Positions 1 through 9,553 of a stretch of 53,435 nt of DNA are shown piece after piece. The stretch is taken from the NCBI GenBank assembly GCA_030998015.1, contig JARWMV010000102.1, forward strand, positions 1-53,435, given 5' to 3'. A program made the position numbers and the translations under genes. The notes beneath the pieces are model-generated. The model was not told where the DNA came from. It saw only the letters and a list, made by a program, of their open reading frames with translations, and searched no databases. Every line of letters begins with the position of its first letter. Position 1 is the first letter of the stretch. The stretch is from Ceratorhiza oryzae-sativae (taxonomy: Eukaryota; Basidiomycota; Agaricomycetes; Cantharellales; Ceratobasidiaceae).

Positions 1-91
1 CATAATATCGATATTTAGCCGCCGGCTGAAAATGACGAACGGTCGTCATTTTCTACGAGGGAATCTTTAGGATTCCCTCTAACGCCGGCGG
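1..91 (+). repeat. PAL-1 copy 1 (left end cut by window edge)
   Basis: Right half of the PAL-1 palindromic element: AT-rich ATATCGATAT hairpin, GCCGCCGGC, a 'GACGAACGGTCGTC' hairpin and the terminal 'GAGGGAATC..GATTCCCTC' hairpin, ending in CTAACGCCGGCGG. The window opens inside the element. PAL-3 abuts it at the same junction seen near 5031 and 8396. Confidence 0.9.
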
Positions 92-320
92 GACCCGTGC
101 ACGCCTGCGAACGCCTTGGCTCATATTGACCTTAAGGTCAATAATCAAGCCAAGTCGGCCCTGGCGTGCGCGCGGCGTCTGATTCCGAGGTACCCTGGAA
201 CTGAAAGTTCCAGGGTACCTCGCAATACCTCGCCGCGAACGCGGCCTCGATAACCAAACCCCTCGGGTCAACAGCATGTATTTATATATAAATACAATGC
301 TGGTTGACCCTAAGCGGGGG
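92..320 (+). repeat. PAL-3 copy, long form
   Basis: Cruciform-type element starting CCCGTGCACGCC and ending in GCGGGGG. Its hairpins carry further hairpins: TTGACCTTAAGGTCAA, a GGTACCCTGG..CCAGGGTACC arm, and an AT stem ending TATATATAA. It joins PAL-1 on the left, so no left target repeat is visible; TTTGA follows on the right. Confidence 0.8.
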
Positions 321-332
321 TTTGAAGCATCA

Positions 333-473
333 CCCCGCTAATCGATACCCCTGCCAAGACGTGCGCTAAAGCGCAGTTCTCTAGGCAGGGTGTAGATTTG
401 CCTTCGCAAATCATCGATTAGTGGAGCCCTCCGCGCTTAGGCCGCCCTGCGGGCGATCAAAGAGCGCGGAGGG
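333..473 (+). repeat. Composite of PAL-6, PAL-14 and PAL-15 hairpins
   Basis: The CCCCTGCC..GGCAGGG hairpin (PAL-6) sits inside an ATCGAT..ATCGAT stem with GATTTGCCTTCGCAAATC (PAL-14), followed by the CCCTCCGCGC..GCGCGGAGGG hairpin (PAL-15). The same nesting recurs at about 10430-10575 (inverted) and 46925-47070. Its right edge truncates the HEG that follows on the minus strand. Confidence 0.8.
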
Positions 474-697
474 TAGTTGGCATTGTGGATCCTAATAAGG
501 AATGTAAAATAGGTAATGATTTTTTTGGAATTCGTATTATGTAACCGTTACCGTCTTTGTTAATAGTGCATTTGAGATCCCATTTCTCATTCAGAGTTTT
601 GGCTAAAAGTTCAACTTCTTCCTTTGTGAAACCTTGAGTATTTAATATTACTACATGGTAAGTTCTACAAAAAGAACCATCATCACAAATCCAGTAG

Positions 698-814
698 ACC
701 CCCAACAAGGCAATGGCCTCCCAATGCGTCACAAACGTATTGGGGGGGGCCATTACCTTATTGGGGGGCGGATGCCCCTCAAACAATGCAGCGTAGCTGC
801 ACATGTTTGGGGGG
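698..814 (+). mobile_element. PAL-5/PAL-4 composite with CAGTAG target repeats
   Basis: Two nested hairpins: ACCCCCAACAAGG..CCTTATTGGGGGG and CAAACAATGCAGC..CATGTTTGGGGGG. Direct repeats CAGTAG lie at 692-697 and 815-820. Removing the element plus one repeat rejoins the minus-strand codons for LGLAYWICDDG, an intact LAGLIDADG motif. Confidence 0.9.
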
Positions 815-916
815 CAGTAGGCTAATCCTAGTGGCGTTAATAATTCTGCAATAATTAATGGAACTATTTTTTTACCATCAAGGTAAAATAGATTGTAAAG
901 CTCATTAAAACAAGGT

Positions 917-1086
917 CCGCGCGCGTTAGTTGCTGGTGGGACTTGTCCCACCAACCAACGTGAGCAATCGCAACCGTTTGCGATTGCTAGTGCGCGGCAT
1001 AATATCGATATTTAGCCGCCGGCTGAAAATGACGAACGGTCGTCATTTTCTACGAGGGAATCTTTAGGATTCCCTAACGCCGGCGG
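917..1086 (+). mobile_element. PAL-1 copy 2 (short form, 170 bp)
   Basis: Starts CCGCGCGCGTTAG and ends CTAACGCCGGCGG; the last hairpin has lost CT. It interrupts the minus-strand HEG between RFKT and PCFN, where relatives have three more residues, so about 7 bp of target seem to be lost. Confidence 0.9.
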
Positions 1087-1306
1087 GAGTTTTGAATCTT
1101 ATACTATAATGTATTTTCCCTGTTTTATTGTTTGATAGAGGATTATGTGTCTGTATCATTGGAACTTGAGAACAATATTCTTGAAATATAGAATAAAGGT
1201 GGAACAAATATTCTTTGTGAATAACTCCTTGTTCAAACCGTAATCGTGCATTGACACCACCTTTTTGTTTCTCAATATTAAGATCGCCTAGAATAAGCCC
1301 AACGGC

Positions 1307-1399
1307 CTCCCAATGCGTTACCAAGCCCTACGGGCCAGCGTATTGGGAGTGCCATTACCCCCCCAAACAATGCAGCATAGCTGCATCAGTTTGGGGGGT
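1307..1399 (-). mobile_element. PAL-4/PAL-5 composite with CAACGG(C) target repeats
   Basis: Flanked by CAACGGC at 1300-1306 and 1400-1406. Removing one copy plus the element restores minus-strand codons EIAVGLILGD, the normal start of LAGLIDADG motif 1. Confidence 0.9.
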
Positions 1400-1686
1400 C
1401 AACGGCAATTTCTGTTAGTTTTTGAGAAAGAGTAAATTGTTCTTTTTCCTTATTAGTTAAGCGGTGGCGTTTATCATCAGCGGGGTTAATGGGAACTGCA
1501 GAACTAAATAATAGTCCACTAAAGATAGCCATTTCAAATCCAATTGACTGAATACAATCCATATAGAATAAAAATGCCGTGGCACAAAGTAGAATTAAAA
1601 AAAGAAATATTCGAAGAGAAGATATTAAATAAAACATTGTTAAAATAAATACATATTATAAGACTAACATATTAAAGGTATATCAT

Positions 1687-2012
1687 ACCGTCGCGTTGGG
1701 ACCGCCCGAATGGTTTCGGTCCAGCAAGATTTTATAAATCTTGCATGGAAGGATTCCATAGGAATCCTTGTGCCCGTAGACCCCCAATGATGCAATTAGG
1801 GGCCACTTAAAATAGCAAAGCTATTTTAGAGGCCCCGTAATTGCTTCATTTGGGGGGTGGATGCCCCCCAAACAATGCAGCGTAGCTGCACATGTTTGGG
1901 GGGCACTAGGGCCCAAAACCACCCCCAAACAATGCAGCGTAGCTGCACATGTTTGGGGGTGTTTTTGGAAATCGCATTTCGGGCGTCCCCAGCGCGGCCG
2001 GCGCGGCCGAGA
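1687..2012 (+). repeat. PAL-16 composite with PAL-8, PAL-5 and two PAL-4 hairpins inside
   Basis: The outer stem GTTGGGACCGCCCGAA..TTCGGGCGTCCCCAGC encloses a PAL-8 hairpin (CAGCAAGATTTTATAAATCTTG), an ATTCC/GGAAT hairpin, PAL-5-like arms and two PAL-4 hairpins in tandem. This is a clear palindrome-in-palindrome assembly. The rest of 1638-2083 has no gene; 2014-2070 is a TGCATGATTTGG..CCAAATC hairpin. Confidence 0.8.
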
Positions 2013-2083
2013 GTGCATGATTTGGTGTCCCATTGATGGGACGCCAAATCTACATGCATTCTCGAGTGTCAGAGAGTGATCTC

Positions 2084-2255
2084 CCGCCGGCGTTAGAGGG
2101 AATCTGAAAGATTCCCTCGTAGAAAATGACGACCACTCGTCATTTTCAGCCGGCGGCTAAATATCGATATTATTCCGCGCACTAGCAATCGCAAACGGTT
2201 GCGATTGCTTACGTTGGTTGGTGGGACAAGTCCCACCAGCAACTAACGCGCGCGG
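2084..2255 (-). mobile_element. PAL-1 copy 3 (short form)
   Basis: Inverted 172-bp copy; the apical loop of the first hairpin is AATCTGAAAGATT. The central hairpin reads GACCACTCGTC instead of GACCGTTCGTC. Confidence 0.9.
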
Positions 2256-2616
2256 CACATCCTCTACCCCCCCCAACATGCTGTAAGTCATTGGGGGGGG
2301 GCCCAGTGGAAATGGGTTGCTGCCCACCAAACAATGCAGCGTAGCTGCACATGTTTGGGGTCAGTAGAAACGCCTACTTTAGTCGGAGTCCACAGCGCAA
2401 AAACAACCGTGCCGTCAAAATGGGGTAGTTAGTGGAGTATGGTAAAATAGGTAAATAGATAAAATTACTTACCTTCTCTTTTATTCTTTTTAGGGTGAAT
2501 ATTTGATTTAAATTAAAAAGCTTAACAAAGACGGTTTATAAAACATAGATTAAGCGTTAAATAAAATTTTAGGCTGGAATTAATTTATAGGAAGTATTAA
2601 TTAAAATTAAACTTTT

Positions 2617-2802
2617 TTAGGTCCGAATTTCCTCCATTAAGTATAACTTCTTATGGTGTTTCACCAAAATGACTAATAATTTTACCCGAAGAACAATTCC
2701 GTAACGATGGATACATTTCAATTGTCCATCGTGAGAATCCCTAAACCAAGACTCAACATCTCGCCCAATTTCAAGCTCATAAATGTTTATTGAAGTCGTT
2801 TG
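2617..2802 (-). other. Short open frame of unknown nature
   Basis: On the minus strand 62 codons are open up to a TAA at 2617, with an even, protein-like composition including ELEIGRDVESWFRDSHDG. I do not recognise it. A PAL-7 hairpin lies 8 bp upstream and may have cut it from its 5' part. The surrounding 2256-2616 is AT-rich with one PAL-4 and shows no other gene. Confidence 0.25.
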
Positions 2803-2810
2803 TTAGGATA

Positions 2811-2848
2811 ACTCCGCTCCCTGGATCTCTAGAGATCCAGGAGGCGGA
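2811..2848. repeat. PAL-7 hairpin
   Basis: CTCCGCTCCCTGGATCTC..GAGATCCAGGAGGCGGA palindrome around TCTAGA. It is followed at 2849-2962 by a partial PAL-2 with PAL-6. Confidence 0.85.
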
Positions 2849-3007
2849 TAATGCCCCCGCTCTATCGGCTAAAATCTTAGGTGTAACCCAAGATTTCAGC
2901 CGCCCTGCCTAGAGAACTGCGCTTTAGCGCACGTCTTGGCAGGGGTATCGATTAGCGGGGTACTGCTAAGCCCCCCATTTACAGTCACCAAGAATAAACC
3001 CTATAAT

Positions 3008-3171
3008 GCCCCCGCTCTATCGGCTAAAATCTTAGGTGTAACCCAAGATTTCAGCCGCTAAAGCGGAGGGTCAACGACCCGTGGGCATTGTTAACGAGGC
3101 CGCGTTCGCGGCGAGCCGCGCGCACGCCAGGGCCGCCTTGGCAAGCCAAGGCGTTCGCAGGCGTGCACGGG
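3008..3171 (-). mobile_element. PAL-2 copy without PAL-6 insert
   Basis: Inverted PAL-2 from GCCCCCGCTCTATCGG to GCACGGG. TAAT occurs directly on both sides (3004-3007 and 3172-3175), a likely short target repeat. It lacks the PAL-6 hairpin present in other copies, so it looks like the version before that nested insertion. Confidence 0.8.
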
Positions 3172-3172
3172 T

Positions 3173-3421
3173 AATAAAAAATATAGATGGGGTAGTCAAA
3201 TTATCAGTGTAAGTGGGAAGTTTTACATTAGTTAAATTAAGACTCATTAAATTTAATTGTTCCGATAAAGATAGTTTTCTATTTACTCCATCTGCTGAAA
3301 GGTCATAAACAATGTGTGTAGCAAGAGCCAGTGAAAAAGGATCTAATTTTAAATTATTAGATGTTAAACGTCGTATGTCTGACAATTTTTGAAAAGCAAT
3401 AAATTTTTCTCCATAAATATT
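3173..3421 (-). pseudogene. Unidentified coding fragment between inverted PAL-2 copies
   Basis: About 75 minus-strand codons are open across the whole unique block, including LSLSEQLNLMSLNLTNVK. Both ends run into PAL-2 elements (3008-3171 and 3422-3631) in opposite orientation, so this is a fragment of something longer. I do not recognise the family. It could belong to a plasmid-type polymerase or a HEG tail, but no diagnostic motif is present. Confidence 0.35.
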
Positions 3422-3631
3422 ACCCGTGCACGCCTGCGAACGCCTTGGCTTGCCAAGGCGGCCCTGGCGTGCGCGCGGCTCGCCGCGAACGCGGCCTCGT
3501 TAACAATGCCCACGGGTCGTTGACCCTCCGCTTTATTACCCCTGCCAAGACGTGCGCTAAAGCGCAGTTCTCTAGGCAGGGCGGCTGAAATCTTGGGTTA
3601 CACCTAAGATTTTAGCCGATAGAGCGGGGGC
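3422..3631 (+). mobile_element. PAL-2 copy
   Basis: Starts CCCGTGCACGCC and carries a PAL-6 hairpin (TACCCCTGCC..GGCAGGG) in its distal stem. It ends in GAGCGGGGGC and abuts PAL-1. Confidence 0.85.
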
Positions 3632-3853
3632 CCGCGCGCGTTAGTTGCTGGTGGGACTTGTCCCACCAACCAACGTGAGCAATCGCAACCGTTTGCGATT
3701 GCTAGTGCGCGGCATAATATCGATATTTAGCCGCCGGCTGAAAATGACGAACGGTCGTCATTTTCTACGAGGGAATCTTTATGGGAGGTAGCCTGGACCA
3801 TGAGACTCATGGTCAAGGCTACCTCATCTGAGGATTCCCTCTAACGCCGGCGG
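3632..3853 (+). mobile_element. PAL-1 copy 4 (long form, 222 bp)
   Basis: The terminal hairpin GAATCTTT..GGATTC hosts an extra 50-bp hairpin (GGTAGCCTGG..CCATGAG..AGGCTACC) in its loop; this defines the long form. Confidence 0.92.
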
Positions 3854-4676
3854 GCTGCCCTAGAGTCCATACGGCGGCGGGTCATGGGCCTTCGGTCCTT
3901 AGACAAAATGGGGTTATTTTACCCTTAGCGTCACTGCGTGACGCCGGGTCGGATTTTCACGAACTCCAAAACTGCCGACCCTGAACTTGGGAATTTTCCA
4001 GACCTTTCCAATATCAAATCCCGATTGGCTTAGCCAATCGGGGTATAAACCAAATCCCTTCCCGTCTCCATTTTATCCTGATTCTGTCTGGGTAAAGATT
4101 TAATTAAAACAAATTCCTGACCCGTCCCCTAGAAGTTGTTGCACGTACGTGCAACAATTTCACGCTTGTAGAGGTTCCCTAGCAGCGTGTACTTGTACAC
4201 GCTGACGACAGGGTTAGGGTCGGACATGTTATAAAAGCTGTCGATTTACTGGCATCCGCCCAGTTGAGCGGGATGTCTGTTTTTAGAATTAAATTAACCT
4301 TCGTCTAGATCTACAAGATCTGAGCCCTGCACCGACACTATGGCGTCAATTGACGCCTGTGGCGGATCAAGCCGACACTATGCTGTGGCGGATCGACGGG
4401 GGGACGAGGGATGATTTAACGCCTAATTTACCACCTCCATGGTAGGGGGGGGAATTGGGTTCCCGCAGCTACGCTTCGGGACACCATGTCCACACAGTGT
4501 GGGTTGACTCTGCCTTAACAAGTTAAGACAAGATCAGCTACCCCGATACTTTGCAGCATAGCTGCAAAAGTGGCGGGGCCACCTCGTCTGGATTGGGGTT
4601 ATATTAAAAATTCTATTTGTTTCGAAGATTCAAAGATTAAATTAGAGACATCTCTAACCACTTCAAGTTCCTACCC
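3854..4676. other. Gene-free palindrome-rich spacer
   Basis: No gene seen. It holds a GATTGGCTTAGCCAATC hairpin (4023-4040), a TTGCACGTACGTGCAA palindrome near 4140, a GTGTACTTGTACACGC hairpin near 4187 with the GACGACAGGGT tail, and a GTGGCGGATC duplication at 4360-4395. The 4515-4610 part is a diverged relative of 10720-10790 (shared GATCAGCTAC, CCACCT.GTCTG and ATTGGGG). Confidence 0.6.
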
Positions 4677-4808
4677 TATCTCGTGTCAACTACTCTGAAG
4701 TTGTTGCACGTACGTGCAACAATTTCACGCTTGTAGAGGAGACGTCTGTGTGCGGCTTAAGCCGTACACAGACGGCTCCGAAGCTTGAGTCGAACCGTGG
4801 TTTAGCGT

Positions 4809-5030
4809 CCGCGCGCGTTAGTTGCTGGTGGGACTTGTCCCACCAACCAACGTGAGCAATCGCAACCGTTTGCGATTGCTAGTGCGCGGCATAATATCGA
4901 TATTTAGCCGCCGGCTGAAAATGACGAACGGTCGTCATTTTCTACGAGGGAATCTTTATGGGAGGTAGCCTGGACCATGAGACTCATGGTCAAGGCTACC
5001 TCATCTGAGGATTCCCTCTAACGCCGGCGG
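4809..5030 (+). mobile_element. PAL-1 copy 5 (long form)
   Basis: 222 bp, part of the left 856-bp arm. Confidence 0.92.
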
Positions 5031-5241
5031 GACCCGTGCACGCCTGCGAACGCCTTGGCTTGCCAAGGCGGCCCTGGCGTGCGCGCGGCTCGCCGCGAAC
5101 GCGGCCTCGTTAACAATGCCCACGGGTCGTTGACCCTCCGCTTTATTACCCCTGCCAAGACGTGCGCTAAAGCGCAGTTCTCTAGGCAGGGCGGCTGAAA
5201 TCTTGGGTTACACCTAAGATTTTAGCCGATAGAGCGGGGGC
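5031..5241 (+). mobile_element. PAL-2 copy
   Basis: 211 bp between two PAL-1 copies; carries PAL-6. Confidence 0.9.
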
Positions 5242-5463
5242 CCGCGCGCGTTAGTTGCTGGTGGGACTTGTCCCACCAACCAACGTGAGCAATCGCAACC
5301 GTTTGCGATTGCTAGTGCGCGGCATAATATCGATATTTAGCCGCCGGCTGAAAATGACGAACGGTCGTCATTTTCTACGAGGGAATCTTTATGGGAGGTA
5401 GCCTGGACCATGAGACTCATGGTCAAGGCTACCTCATCTGAGGATTCCCTCTAACGCCGGCGG
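5242..5463 (+). mobile_element. PAL-1 copy 6 (long form)
   Basis: 222 bp, part of the left 856-bp arm. Confidence 0.92.
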
Positions 5464-5598
5464 ATACAGGTCCAGCAAGATTTTATAAATCTTGCATGGA
5501 AGCAAACCACGGAACGATGTTGACCGAGATAGAGGCCAGACTTAATTTATTTTCTTTCTCGGTCTCGGACAATATATAACCGGCGACCCCCGACATTG

Positions 5599-5820
5599 CC
5601 GCGCGCGTTAGTTGCTGGTGGGACTTGTCCCACCAACCAACGTGAGCAATCGCAACCGTTTGCGATTGCTAGTGCGCGGCATAATATCGATATTTAGCCG
5701 CCGGCTGAAAATGACGAACGGTCGTCATTTTCTACGAGGGAATCTTTATGGGAGGTAGCCTGGACCATGAGACTCATGGTCAAGGCTACCTCATCTGAGG
5801 ATTCCCTCTAACGCCGGCGG
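5599..5820 (+). mobile_element. PAL-1 copy 7 (long form) inside a larger hairpin
   Basis: The element splits an outer hairpin CCCCCGACATTG..CAATATCGGGGGG. The whole assembly, including the following GAGAATGCTTTGCATTCT hairpin and PAL-6 up to about 5934, recurs at 12144-12485 and in part at 16268-16541. Confidence 0.9.
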
Positions 5821-6174
5821 GCATTACAATATCGGGGGGCAGACGGTGCGGCCGAGAATGCTTTGCATTCTTACCCCTGCCAAGACGTGCGCTAAAGCGC
5901 AGTTGCCTAGGCAGGGCGAGTACCGTCGACGGTGACCCCCAATAATTGCAATGTCGCCATTGACCCCCCACGCATCGGCTAAATCTTAGGTGTAAACCAA
6001 GATTTCAGCCGATGCGCGTAGACCCCCAACAAGGCAATGGCCTCCCAATGCGTCACAAACGCATTGGGGGGGTAAGATTTGCGAAGGCAAATCTACATCG
6101 ATTCTCGAGGGCAATATCCGGACCTAGATAAAATCAATTAGAGAAGCAGAGAGCAAAAGTTACTCAAATAAAAC

Positions 6175-6333
6175 ATGCCACAATTACTTCCATTTTACTT
6201 TGTAAATCAAATGTCATTTTCATTTTTAACATTGATTGCATTAATTTATGTGTTTTCTAAATACATCCTACCCGTGTTTACTTTCCAACAAGTAATAAGA
6301 ATGTATATTACAAAACTAAGCAACAAATCTTAA
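6175..6333 (+). CDS. atp8: ATP synthase subunit 8
   Basis: 52 codons plus TAA. The protein begins [12 protein letters not shown], matching the near-invariant MPQL-PF-F-NQ start of fungal Atp8, then has one membrane segment (about residues 13-36) and a short basic tail. Atp8 is a small subunit of the membrane Fo sector of mitochondrial F1Fo ATP synthase, needed for assembly and stator function. The length matches fungal homologues (about 48-53 residues). The ATG start is fixed by the conserved N-terminus. No TGA codon and no palindrome insertion are present. It is isolated: the nearest other conserved gene is trnH, 6.5 kb away, and it lies in a segment bounded by 856-bp inverted repeats, so its orientation may flip. 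Confidence 0.95.
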   Translation: MPQLLPFYFVNQMSFSFLTLIALIYVFSKYILPVFTFQQVIRMYITKLSNKS

Positions 6334-7894
6334 TAACCCGGCCTCGCCTAATGCAGCTGAGCTGCTAAACAGGATGGCCTGGGAGCCGTACCAAAACCCA
6401 GGTCCAGCAAGATTTTATAAATCTTGCATGGAGACGGCTCTCCGCGCGTGGGCCGCGCCTCTGGCGCGATCTAAGCGCGGAGGGAGATAGAAAAAAAAAA
6501 TGAAAATTGATTTTACAGGGGCTAGTCCGTTGGTTCATGGGAGCTAAAAGCTCGGCTTTAGCGACCCCTTTTTCAACCGAAATTAACCCCAAATTTGGGG
6601 TGTAGATTTGCCTGCGCAAATCACCCCCAATTTAGGAGTCCTCAGCGCTTAGGCCGCGCCTAAAGGCGCGATCAGAGAGCGTTGGATCTATACGTTTTCC
6701 CTTCTGCGCCATCTTTGATGAACCAGAAGTGTCAAACCGGACCTACGGCCCGTGATAAATAACACGTTTTGCTAGCTCCCGGCAAAGGCCGCGCTTGGTG
6801 GTGGAATCCCCACCAAATGGTCCCCTTTGCGCGCCCCACAAGTGTGGTGTATGGCGCGGCAAGCCGCCACGACGGCATCAATTGCCGCCGGTGTCGGGGC
6901 ATCTGCGGTGCTCCGATGAGTATACCCCAATAATTTATTGGGGAGCTCATCGGGCCTACGCGACAGCGTAATTTGTGCCGGCCGTGTCGGGGAAAATAAA
7001 AGAGAGTTAAGATAAACTAAAACTGGAATTTATTTAAGTAATTATAACAATTTTACATGGCGTCGAATTTAATTTTGTTTGAGCTTCGCGCTCAACTTCG
7101 TTGTCCGGAAGCGATGACAAAAATTGCCGACGCATTTTTAAATAGATTTAGTTAAGGTCCTTGGGGTTTTCAGGTACAAGTTATAATTTCTAAGCGAAAA
7201 GATTCGCGGTAATAAAAAAGTAAATTAACAATTTTATGTAAAGGCTAAACCTCTCATTTTCTAATTACTCCAATTTTTCTACGGACCTATGGCCCGTGAA
7301 AAATTAGGAGCGCCGAATCCCGCGAGCGTAGCTCGCGGCCGCCGCCTTAAAGCGGCGGGGTGATAAGCCGAGCTAAAGCTCATGAAAAATGACAAATTTG
7401 ACTATTTTATTTCGCTTCCGGACAACAGTGTTGACCGTTTTGACAAGTTTTGATGAAATAGAATAAGGCACATAAGATTGTGCAATTGTTACTCCTGTAT
7501 CCCCCCTATTATCAATTATCAATTTCCAATTTAAAATTAAAATAATAAGTCCTGCAGCTGCCTCGATAATTGACGGAAGTTGATCTGGTCAGACCAACTG
7601 ACTTTTTTGCAGACGTCAATTTCCGTAGGGCACCGAAGAGGGCCCACAGGAGCGCTGCATTACTCCAAAATAGTTATGGGCTGTAAGTCCTTGCACCGTT
7701 TTGGTGTTTTAATAGTTTATAATTAATAGTTTATAGTTCATGATATATTCAATGGAAAACAACTAATAACAAATATATTATTTCCATCAGTCAATATTGC
7801 AAACTTTATTTCCCCCTGCAAAGGGTGGAAGGCTCAAAAACTTGGTTTATGAGCCTAACTTTTGGCTTGGGTGCCCTCGTCATATCCCGCGTCA
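6334..7894. other. Gene-free spacer after atp8
   Basis: No gene found. It contains PAL-8 near 6400-6432, PAL-15-like GC stems with degenerate GCGC arms (6440-6482, 6640-6690), a GAGCTTCGCGCTC hairpin near 7081, a CGGACCTATGGCCCGTG stem (7275), a CAACTTCCG-type stem near 7575 and long AT-rich stretches. A 32-codon frame at about 7058-7156 has no recognisable content. A purine-rich CCCCTGCAAAGGG stem is near 7813. Confidence 0.5.
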
Positions 7895-7963
7895 CTATCT
7901 CGGTCAACATCGTTCCGTGGTTTGCTTCCATGCAAGATTTATAAAATCTTGCTGGACCTGTAT

Positions 7964-8185
7964 CCGCCGGCGTTAGAGGGAATCCTCAGATGAGGTAGCC
8001 TTGACCATGAGTCTCATGGTCCAGGCTACCTCCCATAAAGATTCCCTCGTAGAAAATGACGACCGTTCGTCATTTTCAGCCGGCGGCTAAATATCGATAT
8101 TATGCCGCGCACTAGCAATCGCAAACGGTTGCGATTGCTCACGTTGGTTGGTGGGACAAGTCCCACCAGCAACTAACGCGCGCGG
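7964..8185 (-). mobile_element. PAL-1 copy 8 (long form)
   Basis: 222 bp, inverted, in the right 856-bp arm. Confidence 0.92.
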
Positions 8186-8396
8186 GCCCCCGCTCTATCG
8201 GCTAAAATCTTAGGTGTAACCCAAGATTTCAGCCGCCCTGCCTAGAGAACTGCGCTTTAGCGCACGTCTTGGCAGGGGTAATAAAGCGGAGGGTCAACGA
8301 CCCGTGGGCATTGTTAACGAGGCCGCGTTCGCGGCGAGCCGCGCGCACGCCAGGGCCGCCTTGGCAAGCCAAGGCGTTCGCAGGCGTGCACGGGTC
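8186..8396 (-). mobile_element. PAL-2 copy
   Basis: 211 bp inverted copy between two PAL-1 elements. Confidence 0.9.
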
Positions 8397-8618
8397 CCGC
8401 CGGCGTTAGAGGGAATCCTCAGATGAGGTAGCCTTGACCATGAGTCTCATGGTCCAGGCTACCTCCCATAAAGATTCCCTCGTAGAAAATGACGACCGTT
8501 CGTCATTTTCAGCCGGCGGCTAAATATCGATATTATGCCGCGCACTAGCAATCGCAAACGGTTGCGATTGCTCACGTTGGTTGGTGGGACAAGTCCCACC
8601 AGCAACTAACGCGCGCGG
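8397..8618 (-). mobile_element. PAL-1 copy 9 (long form)
   Basis: 222 bp, inverted, in the right 856-bp arm. Confidence 0.92.
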
Positions 8619-8750
8619 ACGCTAAACCACGGTTCGACTCAAGCTTCGGAGCCGTCTGTGTACGGCTTAAGCCGCACACAGACGTCTCCTCTACAAGCGT
8701 GAAATTGTTGCACGTACGTGCAACAACTTCAGAGTAGTTGACACGAGATA

Positions 8751-9331
8751 TTGTTAGGATTGTGAGCCCAACCACCTTTTGAGGGATGAACCACCAACCT
8801 CACACGAGGGGAAAAATAAAACTCTAGAACTCCGCTGTCCCCTGGAAATATTTTCAGGTTTTCTCGATTCTTTGCATCGTTAAGGTCCCTGCTCCGACAC
8901 AGTGACGGCGGTTTTTTTTAGTCAAAAAAACGCCCTAACTGGCGCGGTATAATAGCCCGCCAGCAAAAGCCAGGCGGGGACGTCTGCTGTGTCATCTGTG
9001 ATGATCCCCCCCCGAGCGGGCGGGTGTAAAACCAAGAGTTCGAGGGAAATAAAGGAGTAATATAAACATAATAAGTCTTGCAGATTATCTAACTTGGGTG
9101 TTAACCCACTACCAAATAAATCCCCTTTTGGGTACGAGAATTGCACTCCCCGCGGCAGTAAGGACTTTGATTCCGAGGAATCAGAGTCCAAATTTCACAA
9201 TATCAGGGGGCTCCGGCCCCTCCAAACAATGCAGCGTAGCTGCACATGTTTGGGGGGCAGAAGTCTGCGGTCGGCGGAGTTTTTGGCTTCATCAGCCAAA
9301 ATTCTAACCCCTGCGGCCCTAGCTCCGCTCC
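8751..9331. other. Gene-free spacer
   Basis: No gene seen. It has a TTTTTTTAGTCAAAAAAA hairpin near 8915, GGCGCGGTATAATAGCCCGCC (the same stem as near 11095), and one PAL-4 at about 9220-9258 inside a longer CGGAG arm. Confidence 0.5.
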
Positions 9332-9553
9332 CCGCCGGCGTTAGAGGGAATCCTCAGATGAGGTAGCCTTGACCATGAGTCTCATGGTCCAGGCTACCTC
9401 CCATAAAGATTCCCTCGTAGAAAATGACGACCGTTCGTCATTTTCAGCCGGCGGCTAAATATCGATATTATGCCGCGCACTAGCAATCGCAAACGGTTGC
9501 GATTGCTCACGTTGGTTGGTGGGACAAGTCCCACCAGCAACTAACGCGCGCGG
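9332..9553 (-). mobile_element. PAL-1 copy 10 (long form) inside a hairpin
   Basis: Flanks AGCTCCGCTCCC and GGGAGCGG are themselves inverted, so the element occupies the loop of a GCTCCGCTCC..GGAGCGG stem. Confidence 0.9.

Larger units (their letters stand above)
474..1637 (-). pseudogene. LAGLIDADG homing endonuclease, broken by three palindrome insertions
   Basis: Read on the minus strand from 1637: a hydrophobic N-terminus of about 40 residues, the RLTNKEKEQFTLS linker, first motif AVGLILGDLNI, an ARLRFEQGVIHKEYL block, PCFNELYNLFY, second motif YWICDDGSF, and a C-terminal KSLPILHSLL, cut by PAL-15 before the usual MxYKIGL end. Relatives are at 38811-39662 and 40894-42012. PAL insertions lie at 698-814, 917-1086 and 1307-1399. 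Removing the first and third with one target-repeat copy each restores the frame exactly. It is the only clear HEG on the minus strand and is not linked to any gene in the window. Confidence 0.85.
4677..5532 (+). repeat. 856-bp inverted repeat, left arm
   Basis: Order: PAL-9 (4677-4808), PAL-1 (4809-5030), PAL-2 (5031-5241), PAL-1 (5242-5463) and a 69-bp tail with PAL-8. The same five blocks with the same lengths occur in reverse at 7895-8750. By eye the arms match throughout, and the flanks diverge at once outside them. Confidence 0.92.
7895..8750 (-). repeat. 856-bp inverted repeat, right arm
   Basis: Mirror of 4677-5532: 69-bp tail with PAL-8, PAL-1 (7964-8185), PAL-2 (8186-8396), PAL-1 (8397-8618) and PAL-9 (8619-8750). 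The 2362-bp loop between the arms holds atp8. Confidence 0.92.

Noticed and set aside
2084..2255. Open frames of 60-90 codons running through PAL-1, PAL-2 and PAL-4 repeats
   Set aside because: The same frames recur wherever the repeat occurs and change ends with the flanks; they follow from GC-rich palindromes lacking stops, not from genes.
8625..8660. CGGTTCGACTC resembling a tRNA T-loop
   Set aside because: Part of PAL-9; no acceptor or anticodon stem fits around it.
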